The notes under the pieces: generated by a model
Told to the model about the DNA's origin: nothing
The model's database searches: none
What the model saw: only the letters and a program-made list of their open reading frames with translations
Position numbers and translations under genes: made by a program
Part shown: piece by piece, positions 11,101 to 17,801 of the stretch
How positions within the stretch are numbered: the first letter of the stretch is position 1
Layout: each line of letters starts with the position of its first letter
DNA from: Stramenopiles sp. TOSAG23-2
Taxonomy: Eukaryota; Sar
Reading direction: 5' to 3'
Assembly: GCA_900128395.1 (NCBI GenBank)
Contig: LT649246.1
Coordinates: 1 to 64,000 of the forward strand
DNA length: 64,000 bases

Positions 11101-12288
11101 TGTCGGAGTATACGCATCACTTTGCCACGACGTATTATTATTGTTATTATTTGGTGTAGCAGTACTGATATTTTTATTATTATCTGTATCTGCAGTGGCA
11201 GACGATGTTACATTTAATTTTACTTTTTCTTCTTCGCTGCTATTATTATTACTATCAATATTCTTTTGATTATCATTACTATTTATTTCCTGTTTCGTTT
11301 CTTGTAATATCTTTGTTTGCAATACTTGATTAAATTTATGTGTTGCACAATGTTCTAATATTGATAACAATAATACAGTGTAAGACTGGCCAGTATGTGA
11401 TCGTTCTGCATGACATAATTTAAATAATGATGGCAATGCCATCGATTGATCAAACAATTCTTTATCTTCTAATATATCTTCAACAAATCCAGCTAATAAA
11501 CATGGATATGTCATTTCTAATTCACGTAATGACTCACATGCCATTTGCCTTGCATAACAATCTGAAAATGAATTTGTTTTTTGTATCACAGTTGCTAATA
11601 ATACAATAAAATTATTAAACACGGTGCGATATTCGTCTATTGCATCTATATGTATTAAGATAGTTGTTGCTACGACTAATACTTGACCTTTTAATACAGC
11701 TGTAATTGTACCTCTTTTTTCTTTTTGTTCCAATACGTGTTTCATAGTATTAAAGAAACACCATAATATTTTAATATCATCAAAATAATCTAAACATTGT
11801 TCTTGTAAAAATACCAACATATTTAACTTGGTTGCCTCGGATGTTGGTCCAACTAATGCTATCAAAATAGAATCAATAACAATACGTTTCGGATGATTTA
11901 AATAGCTAACAGGCACTGGCGTAATATCGTTTGCAAATTGATTATTATTTATGGTATTATTATTATTATTATTATTATTATTGTAAATATTACTGCTGTT
12001 GTTGCTATCAATTAAATGATTGTTGTTGGCCGTATTATTATTATTATTTATTGGAGTTTGTAAGGGTTGCTGTGAGGTAGGTGTAGATAATGATGATGTA
12101 TTGTTCTGGTTGGTTCCAATATCTCCAACAATTCTAACCGGTGTAGTTAGATCATAGTTTATATTTCTAATATTGCTTTGACTATAATTCTTCTTCTTAT
12201 TATTATTATTTTGATTATTATTATTCAAACTGGATTTTCTAGCAAAATCATACCAAGTTGCAGCGGTTGATGGCATTTCAAAATCCAT
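8170..12288 (-). CDS. AP5B1: AP-5 adaptor complex beta subunit
   Basis: 1372 residues, longer than animal AP5B1 (about 880) because of Asn-rich low complexity at the N-terminus (1-130) and around 350-450. The body is an alpha-solenoid of hydrophobic helices. The segment MACESLRELEMTYPCLLAG (near residue 255) matches the characteristic CECLRELE...PGLL stretch I recall for AP5B1, and a later LLAVHWLLCFPAQ resembles the same trunk. The C-terminal ~350 residues contain beta-rich ear-like sequence (LTLRPIAPVPTFFNVRLVF), as expected for an adaptor appendage. AP-5 acts with spatacsin/spastizin on late endosomes. It is an ancient complex lost in many lineages, so its retention here is informative. 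Starts at ATG 12288, divergent from the dehydrogenase gene. The other AP-5 subunits are not in the window. Confidence 0.7.
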   Translation of the reverse strand: MDFEMPSTAATWYDFARKSSLNNNNQNNNNKKKNYSQSNIRNINYDLTTPVRIVGDIGTNQNNTSSLSTPTSQQPLQTPINNNNNTANNNHLIDSNNSSNIYNNNNNNNNNTINNNQFANDITPVPVSYLNHPKRIVIDSILIALVGPTSEATKLNMLVFLQEQCLDYFDDIKILWCFFNTMKHVLEQKEKRGTITAVLKGQVLVVATTILIHIDAIDEYRTVFNNFIVLLATVIQKTNSFSDCYARQMACESLRELEMTYPCLLAGFVEDILEDKELFDQSMALPSLFKLCHAERSHTGQSYTVLLLSILEHCATHKFNQVLQTKILQETKQEINSNDNQKNIDSNNNSSEEEKVKLNVTSSATADTDNNKNISTATPNNNNNNTSWQSDAYTPTPSPGRFNWNNNSSSKRFSSTKFSSARKAMTVQSLPTPLTARLSRVPVPLLRSGIGDLLLDMGKEYSSSLSVGQLSQFQVPESTVGHNGPMWCDFYSHYPKTMLAPNNVNNSSSKNDDKRISSPLTIHGTGGDDNDTEIQLFNDFVINKLVSVFSFVLKDAWELMSPWSLTCMVAKIVPFAHMLHLDPSLFRHHFLGLAFTRNPLLFHMVLLLHSAISGVFSEEDELILVRRLKVLMNDSSTLIHTRLLAVHWLLCFPAQTKPPNGFNQFTPLFLLLHNHNKDLWPTIFDPLILREAKLQALLHCFDTTPFSKCGPPTDIIDALVSLGEYRYYGPFSRVSAAVYRFLYQLLQRFPNRVKDVQRVLLDTIIQCPRFVENTIHLIDLYMSKNKTYLETKCLPVRNALLATLAVTANLTLGKDNNNGLEEEKMVDNTSYRNSALFLLASFCPMLTTVEPARRLHHYFALMERIVSETEINPLPILTAILRYMRITDVCYQGDWSTGTKILSICRSSLITHPTELVYEALGDVLRFMAKYYGDVDTRDRAWLYLQLLTHVERQKLLTILCGTNENENLVIDFKPKQHRSVVTLPIEKFLTLDPSVEKRRALGLQDEGTADIVHMLWKGGNDGNDGKNADNAKLFEKVLPLDILAHYLLFMNDHKEQFEIHMPLQIRYRENIMDEDGDNEENKFNASSMKDPIYALVLEFSRSPDYVPIESINLPYLKNFVENEDQSKNEKSVKKSDCFPFMYKLVLTLRPIAPVPTFFNVRLVFNDTKGGMFEGSLQDVKVLFQDLFLPLPLKLVFSNELQTGGKKAVAYLQNILFMLLWDAVMLPNMGFRNIEKLKAIQCDGAESVKHLQMPKERVIAAVKDNLGPFMIVKDTSNLNNDIDDPSEFEDAEENWYTQFADDKDDRKETHNDHNDGEDAKVSDMIRLRAIVVLPPKYHLLFKFHISKTSTVIRIRTDRWQLLSELDGFFQNW

Positions 12289-12927
12289 ATTGAATGGAAC
12301 TTTCTAAAAGGAACAATTAATTTTATCTATGTATCTATCTATCTGTCCGTCTGTCCTATGTATAACCAAAATAATTCAAGATAGACAATTGATGTTAGAG
12401 ATTACGTTTCACCATCTTTTTCTCTTTTTAATCATCAAACAAGTATTAATTTGTTTTATATTGTTGCTATTGAATAATATATAAATATGGCTATCGATCC
12501 AGGAGGAGGAAATAAGAATAATTTTTTTTGGGCACTGGAGGATAAAAAATGGATAAATTGAAATTAAAAAAAATACCATGTAGCACCATACTCTAACTCA
12601 TCATTATAATACCATACATAGCTATCAAATGACCATAATTCATATACTTGAAAGCGGAAATTAGAATATCAAAATTTCTTCACCGTTCTTTCTGATCGTA
12701 GTTAAATTCTTCATCATGATTTGTACCTGCTGGTACGTACATACTGTACCTGGTAAAACAACATACCGGTAAAGGAGGACATGGACGGAAATAAAATAAT
12801 TTTCAAAAAAAATGAATTTTATTATTGTTCTTGTTCTAGAATAATGTGTAAGTATTTTGCATATATTGTAGAGAGAGATGTATAGACCAAAAAAAAAAAC
12901 CACGAATTAGTAAACGAATGATAAACA
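12289..12927. other. Divergent promoter region
   Basis: About 640 bp between two divergent starts. A cluster of TACC/GGTA words lies at 12724-12780: TACCTGCTGGTA, TACCTGGTA (12747-12755) and TACCGGTA. Imperfect TATC repeats (TCTATGTATCTATCTATC) lie near 12326-12343. No gene is seen. Confidence 0.5.
12747..12755. promoter_or_regulatory. TACCTGGTA motif
   Basis: Exact copy, 173 bp upstream of the ATG at 12928. It is embedded in the 17-mer ACATACTGTACCTGGTA (12739-12755), which recurs exactly at 32813-32829. Confidence 0.5.
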
Positions 12928-15504
12928 ATGTTACGTCATATTTATAAGAAAAGAACTGTTGCGCAACGATATTTTTCAACCACATTATTGCATCAAGAAA
13001 AAATATTACCATCGCATGCAAAAGTTGTCGTTGTTGGTGGTGGAATTATTGGCACCTCTGTTGCGTATCATTTAGGACAATTAGGATGGAAAGATGTTAT
13101 TGTATTGGAAAGAGATAAGGTGACATCTGGGACAACATGGCATGCAGCTGGATTGATGGTAACATTTGGATCAACATCGGAAACATCTACGGAACTTAGA
13201 AAGTATTCCAAAGAATTATATCGTACTTTAGAGGAAGAAACTGGACAAGAGACTGGATTTAAACCTGTTGGTTTTATAGAAGTTGCGGCAGATGCAGATC
13301 GTTTAGAAGAATATAGACGTGTTGCTGCATTTAATAGAAAATGTGGTGTGGATGTCAAGGAAATATCTCCATCAGAAATTGAATCATTGTTTCCTTTATG
13401 TAATACAGAAGATTTATTAGCTGGCTTCTATGTTGAAGATGATGGACGTGTAAATCCAGTTGATGCTACTACAGCATTAATGAAAGGAGCTCGAAAGAAC
13501 GATATAGAATTTTTTGAAAATGTATCTGTATCTAAAATATTAAGTGATAATCGTACGAGTAAAGTAACGGGAGTGGAAACGGAAGATGGAAAACAAATAA
13601 AAGCAGAATATGTAGTAAATTGTGCAGGAATGTGGGCTAGACAATTAGGTGAATTATCAAATCCAACTGTAACCATACCAAATCAAGCAGCAGAACATTA
13701 TTATTTGATAACAGATAAGATTGATGAAGTGGAGCATTCATGGCCTGTTTTAGAGGATCCATCATCATATGCATATATTCGACCGGAAGGGGATGGTTTA
13801 ATGATTGGACTTTTTGAAGGGGAAGCAGCGGCATGGAATATTGATTCCGTTCCAAATGATTTTTCATTTGGTGAAATACCACCAGATTGGGAACGCATGA
13901 TGCCATATTTAGAGAAAGCAATGTCACGCGTTCCAAAATCATTTGAAGTTGGAGCAAAACATTTTTTTTGCGGTCCTGAAAGTTTTACACCAGATTTAGC
14001 TCCTGTCATTGGGGAAGCACCGGAAATTCAAAATTATTTTGTTGCTGCTGGAATGAATTCAATTGGAATTTTAACTGGTGGTGGTATTGGTAAATTATTA
14101 GCGGAATGGATTGTTACTGGAAAAAGTTCATATGATATTACAGGAATGAACATAGATCGTTTTCATAAATACCAAGCGAATAAAGCATTTCGAGCGGATA
14201 GAGTAGTAGAATCATTAGGTAGAGTATATAAATGTCATTACCCATCTTTTACACCTAAAACGGCTAGAGGTGCTAAACGTTCTCCATTTCACAATATATT
14301 GCAAAATGAACATGGTGGATATTTCAAAGATGTTAGTGGATGGGAATCACCTGGATGGTATGTTGGTCGCGATGGTGTTGCAAATGGTGTACAACCTGAA
14401 TTATCTAAATTGTCATGGGGAAAAGATGATTCCTTTGATTATTGGAAAAGTGAACATGAAGCTATACGAAATGATGTAGGGATGATCGATATGTCATTTA
14501 TGTGTAAGTTTTTAATACAAGGGGAAGGGTGTGGAAAAGTATTAAATTGGCTTTCGACTGGTGAGGTTGATGATGGACGGGAGGGTACTATAAATTATGT
14601 ACAATGGTTAAATGAGGTAGGAAAACTGGAAGCAGATTTAACTGTTTCAAAAATAGAAAATGATAAATTTTTAGTTGTAGCGACGGATACGATGCATAGG
14701 CATGTGGAACATTGGATGCAAAAACATTTCGATGAAGATCCTGATTGCAAAGCAACTATTACAGATGTTAGTGGTGCATATGCACAATTAAATATTCAAG
14801 GGCCAAATTCACGCAAATTAATGTCAAAAATTACTTCATATGATATGAGCAATGATAATTTCCCATTTCGAACATTTCAAGAAATAGATATTGGTTATGC
14901 AAGGGTATTTTGTGCAAGAATTACATATGTAGGCGAACTTGGGTATGAACTTTTTATTCCAGTTGAAAACGCTTTGCATGTATACGATCGATTAATTGAA
15001 GCTGGACCAAATTTAAAAGCAGTTGGTTTACAAGCATTAGGTAGTCTTCGTATGGAAAAAGGATATCGTGATTATGGGCATGATATCGATAATACGGATA
15101 CGTTGATGGAATCTGGTTTAAGTTTTACTGCTGATTTTAAAAAGGAAAATGGTTTTCTGGGAAAAAATGCCGTTTTAAAACAGAAACAACAAGGACCATT
15201 GAAATCACGATTGGTAAATATATTGGTAAAAGATCCAAATCCAATGATGTACCATGCAGAAATTTTATATCGAAATGGTATTGTTGTTGGAGACGTTCGT
15301 GGTGCATCTTATGGTCATACAGTAGGTGGTGCAGTTGGAATCGGACATGTTACTTGCGATGGCAAGGATGAAGTTGTAAATAAAAAATATATAGAGGAAG
15401 GTACATGGGAAGTAGATATTGCAGGAAAGAAATATCCAGCAGCTGTACAACATTTAAGACCGTTTTATGATCCGAAAAATGAGAGAATTACGAGCATGTC
15501 TTAA
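12928..15504 (+). CDS. Mitochondrial sarcosine/dimethylglycine dehydrogenase-family flavoenzyme
   Basis: 858 residues. A mitochondrial presequence (MLRHIYKKRTVAQRYFSTTL) precedes a DAO-type FAD domain: dinucleotide motif VVVGGGIIGTSVAYHLG at about 33-50, and TSGTTWHAAGL with H72 at the position that carries covalent FAD in sarcosine and dimethylglycine dehydrogenases. CGPESFTPD (about 350) is shared with the sarcosine dehydrogenase branch. The C-terminal half is a folate-binding GcvT (aminomethyltransferase) module (about 430-858: HGGYFKDVSGWESPGWY, GYRDYGHDID, TVGGAVGIGHV). The family oxidises N-methylglycines and passes the methyl carbon to tetrahydrofolate. The catalytically silent relative PDPR shares the layout, but the FAD-linking His argues for an active dehydrogenase. 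Which N-methyl substrate is used cannot be told from motifs alone. The downstream 3' flank carries a tandem duplication. Confidence 0.9.
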   Translation: MLRHIYKKRTVAQRYFSTTLLHQEKILPSHAKVVVVGGGIIGTSVAYHLGQLGWKDVIVLERDKVTSGTTWHAAGLMVTFGSTSETSTELRKYSKELYRTLEEETGQETGFKPVGFIEVAADADRLEEYRRVAAFNRKCGVDVKEISPSEIESLFPLCNTEDLLAGFYVEDDGRVNPVDATTALMKGARKNDIEFFENVSVSKILSDNRTSKVTGVETEDGKQIKAEYVVNCAGMWARQLGELSNPTVTIPNQAAEHYYLITDKIDEVEHSWPVLEDPSSYAYIRPEGDGLMIGLFEGEAAAWNIDSVPNDFSFGEIPPDWERMMPYLEKAMSRVPKSFEVGAKHFFCGPESFTPDLAPVIGEAPEIQNYFVAAGMNSIGILTGGGIGKLLAEWIVTGKSSYDITGMNIDRFHKYQANKAFRADRVVESLGRVYKCHYPSFTPKTARGAKRSPFHNILQNEHGGYFKDVSGWESPGWYVGRDGVANGVQPELSKLSWGKDDSFDYWKSEHEAIRNDVGMIDMSFMCKFLIQGEGCGKVLNWLSTGEVDDGREGTINYVQWLNEVGKLEADLTVSKIENDKFLVVATDTMHRHVEHWMQKHFDEDPDCKATITDVSGAYAQLNIQGPNSRKLMSKITSYDMSNDNFPFRTFQEIDIGYARVFCARITYVGELGYELFIPVENALHVYDRLIEAGPNLKAVGLQALGSLRMEKGYRDYGHDIDNTDTLMESGLSFTADFKKENGFLGKNAVLKQKQQGPLKSRLVNILVKDPNPMMYHAEILYRNGIVVGDVRGASYGHTVGGAVGIGHVTCDGKDEVVNKKYIEEGTWEVDIAGKKYPAAVQHLRPFYDPKNERITSMS

Positions 15505-15550
15505 AGATATCAATAAATGCCTGGCATATGTAATTATGTATATAAAAAAA

Positions 15551-15792
15551 TTGTGTGGAGAGGAGACTTTTTTATTAATATTGATGATTGTAATTCCCTG
15601 GCAAAGTACTCTCTCTACATACAGGTACTGTACAATACTTTAACTTGTGCCTTAATAAAATCTTAATCTATTTGTGTGGAGAGGAGACTTTTTTATTAAT
15701 ATTGATGATTGTAATTCCCTGGCAAAGTACTCTCTCTACATACAGGTACTGTACAATACTTTAACTTGTGCCTTAATAAAATCTTAATCTAT
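15551..15792. repeat. Direct tandem duplication, 2 x 121 bp
   Basis: The segment starting TTGTGTGGAGAGGAGACTTT at 15551 repeats from 15672 with a 121-bp period and no difference that I can see. It lies in the 3' flank of the dehydrogenase gene and carries no ORF. Identity implies a recent event or an assembly artefact. Confidence 0.9.
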
Positions 15793-16189
15793 TATAACAT
15801 TTGTATAATATGCACGAGATTATTATTGATTGGAAATTGGAAAGAAAAGGTTAAGGTTGTTGGGGATCAATGATGTTAATGTGCTGATGTGTCAATGTCT
15901 ATACCTAGGTAATATTTTAATATAGGTACTATGGGTCTTTGCTGTGTCCATACTATACCTTGGAAAACCTACAAGGAACATGAAAATAGTGCTGTAGTAC
16001 ACTACTGTATATGTACTGTACACATTTTTGTTGTGGGTGCTCCTTTCTGCTTAAGTTAACAACTCCCATCACATTACTATTTTTTGTATTGATTATAACC
16101 ACAGTGAAATTTGAAGTGCCTTTGTTATTTCTATTTGCTATATGCTCCGCTTTACCATCAACATGTTAGACACACTTTTCTTTTCAAAG
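15793..16189. other. Intergenic stretch with clustered motifs
   Basis: About 400 bp. It contains TACCTAGGTA (15902-15911), TGCTGTGTCCATACTATA (15940-15957), and directly after it a ~30-bp sequence (15956-15986) that recurs inverted at 56169-56199. No supported gene on either strand. Confidence 0.5.
15940..15957 (+). promoter_or_regulatory. 18-bp intergenic motif TGCTGTGTCCATACTATA
   Basis: Shares the 12-mer TGCTGTGTCCAT with copies at 7921 and 17449. It sits ~30 bp downstream of a TACCTAGGTA element. Confidence 0.45.
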
Positions 16190-16538
16190 ACTATCGTATC
16201 CTTCAGACTTTGCTTGTCCAACCAAATTTCAAGGAAGATTTATCAAGAATTTCAAGAGCTGTGCATGTTGAATGCAAATTCGTTCCCACGGTGAACTTCG
16301 TATTGCCATGGCTCCCCACAAATGCTGACAACCCAGCATATCCAATTCGTTTTTGGAAGCGTAAATGTACACTTACTATTTTTCTTTTCTTCCTCTGTCC
16401 ACTGCCACTTGATTTTTTACGTTTCCTACTTTTCTTTTGTTTATAGATAAACGAACAGCCTGGGTAACTCCTATTCCCCCCTCCACATCCTTGAGCCTTC
16501 ATTGTCTTGAACCTACCAACCTTCTCTGTTTCCAATAA
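16190..16538 (+). CDS. Candidate spliced gene fragment, product unknown
   Basis: An open segment 16190-16360 (LQTLLVQPNFKEDLSRISR..., ...NFVLPWLPTNADNPAYPIRFWK) ends at a GTAAAT donor. It joins in phase, over an 86-bp pyrimidine-rich stretch ending TTTATAG, to 16447-16538 (KRTAWVTPIPPSTSLSL..., stop TAA). The intron-like signal and GC-richer exons support coding on this strand. The 5' end is not found; a candidate acceptor CTTTTCAAAG precedes 16190. An opposing reading frame (16502 to 16203, minus, 99 codons) also exists but would translate the pyrimidine tract into a Lys/Arg/Ser run. No family is recognised; it may be a relic. Confidence 0.3.
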
Positions 16539-16553
16539 ATATCGCAACTGTGC

Positions 16554-16685
16554 ATGAAATCGTTTTTAGTAAAACTGGAGACAGAGAAGCAGAAAAAAGC
16601 TGAGAAAGAGCTATTAGAAGATAACACAAATAAACTTATAGAAGTTGTACGTAATGAACGATTCTATACAAAACAAAAAACTTAG
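16554..16685 (+). CDS. Small charged ORF (43 aa) inside a duplicated segment
   Basis: ATG at 16554 opens a 43-residue, coil-like frame (LETEKQKKAEKELLEDNTNK...) ending at TAG 16683-16685. Most of it lies in the first copy of the 119-bp tandem duplication. The heptad-like charge pattern looks like a coiled-coil exon rather than random AT-rich DNA. It could be a terminal exon of the fragment just upstream or a relic of a larger gene. No homologue is recognised. Confidence 0.3.
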   Translation: MKSFLVKLETEKQKKAEKELLEDNTNKLIEVVRNERFYTKQKT

Positions 16686-16814
16686 TTGTCTTTACGGAGA
16701 CAGAGAAGCAGAAAAAAGCTGAGAAAGAGCTATTAGAAGATAACACAAATAAACTTATAGAAGTTGTATGTAATGAACAATTCTATACAAAACAAAAAAC
16801 TTAGTTGTCTTTAC
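16577..16814. repeat. Direct tandem duplication, 2 x 119 bp
   Basis: Copies at 16577-16695 and 16696-16814 differ at only two positions that I can see (GTACGTAATGAACGATT versus GTATGTAATGAACAATT). The unit contains coil-like coding sequence ending in a stop, so it duplicates a gene end. Confidence 0.9.
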
Positions 16815-16827
16815 TGTCCACTTTAAA

Positions 16828-16992
16828 TCAATCAACATTTTTTTCAAATATAGCAAATGTTTCTGCATTTCCACCTGGAATAATTTGATATGAAAATGTA
16901 CAATCTTTATCTTTTAAATTTTGACCAACTAAATTTTCGTAACAAAATTGTGAACCTTTATCACTGTTATTTAAGAACCTCTTTGATGTCAT
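16828..16992 (-). CDS. Orphan C-terminal coding fragment (54 aa or more)
   Basis: On the minus strand, ATG 16992 to TGA 16828 encodes a compact, well-mixed sequence (FLNNSDKGSQFCYENLVGQ, then DKDCTFSYQIIPGGNAETFA, then IFEKNVD). It looks like a folded beta-rich domain end, not low complexity. A different minus frame just upstream (Ser/Asp-rich, ending at 16967) overlaps it, so the full gene may enter from higher coordinates through an intron or a frame break. No family is recognised. Confidence 0.35.
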   Translation of the reverse strand: MTSKRFLNNSDKGSQFCYENLVGQNLKDKDCTFSYQIIPGGNAETFAIFEKNVD

Positions 16993-17358
16993 TGTTGTTG
17001 CTGTCACTTTGTACTTTCATTGCGTCGTTGTATGTATCACTGTCTTCATCGCTGCTACTAGTGCTGCTATCACTGTCACTAGATGTATATGTAGATGCGA
17101 AGATGTAAAAAAAAACAGAGAAAATAAAAATGTACAAGCAGCACATGTAGCAAAAGGGTGGTGAAAGTATCGCTCTTCTGAATTTCTTTTTAAATAAAAA
17201 GTAAAGAAAAATTTTATATATTTTATTAAACATTTTATTTACACAAATAGAACAAATACACAAAAGTTTTACGTTTGTCAATCGTGCCGATATTCTTATC
17301 GCCTCCAAAAACAATAACAAGAAAGACAGACTGACGGGAAAATCCTTGATATCACACC

Positions 17359-17376
17359 TGCTATCCCTATGCTAAT
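17359..17376 (+). promoter_or_regulatory. 18-bp intergenic motif TGCTATCCCTATGCTAAT
   Basis: Divergent member of the same family; a second copy follows 90 bp downstream. Confidence 0.4.
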
Positions 17377-17448
17377 AAAATTAATTGGTATAGTCAAGTA
17401 CGGTTCGTGCCATTATTCCCCCTATCATTTTGTGGAGTACTATACATA

Positions 17449-17466
17449 TGCTGTGTCCATGTTAAT
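17449..17466 (+). promoter_or_regulatory. 18-bp intergenic motif TGCTGTGTCCATGTTAAT
   Basis: About 350 bp upstream of the ATG at 17802. It differs from the copy at 61210 by one base. Confidence 0.45.
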
Positions 17467-17801
17467 TTTTATAACTACTCACTATTGATTTTGATCAAAA
17501 AAAGGTAGAAATCTATTACGTATTTGATAGGATTATGTTTTGTAGTGTCGGTAATTTAAGTATAAAATAATACACATCTCACATGTCACACACATCTCAT
17601 CCTCAAAAAAAAAACGCCAAATAAATTCAAATTTATTTAAAATAAAAATAATCACCAATATGATTACTTTAGATATCTTAGAACAACGCCTGCTTCAATT
17701 TCCATACTTCGATGCATGTTTGGTATGTTTTTTTTTCGATCATCACCAAATCGATTTATTATTTTTATACTTACTCGTAAAAAATATTGATACAATACAA
17801 T

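Larger units (their letters stand above)
16993..17801. other. Mostly non-coding stretch upstream of the GGACT-hydrolase fusion
   Basis: Holds two 18-bp motif copies (17359, 17449). It also has a possible first exon at 17660-17722: ATG then 20 further codons (MITLDILEQRLLQFPYFDAC...) ending at a consensus GTATGT donor. That exon could splice in phase to AAT at 17808 of the next gene, but the acceptor there (ATATGAAG) lacks a pyrimidine tract. A minus-strand Ser/Asp-rich frame spans ~16967-17100. Confidence 0.4.

Noticed and set aside
16203-16502. 99-codon basic minus-strand ORF (MKAQGCGGGNRSYPGC...)
   Set aside because: It would read through a textbook pyrimidine tract and acceptor of the plus-strand candidate intron; kept only as an alternative.
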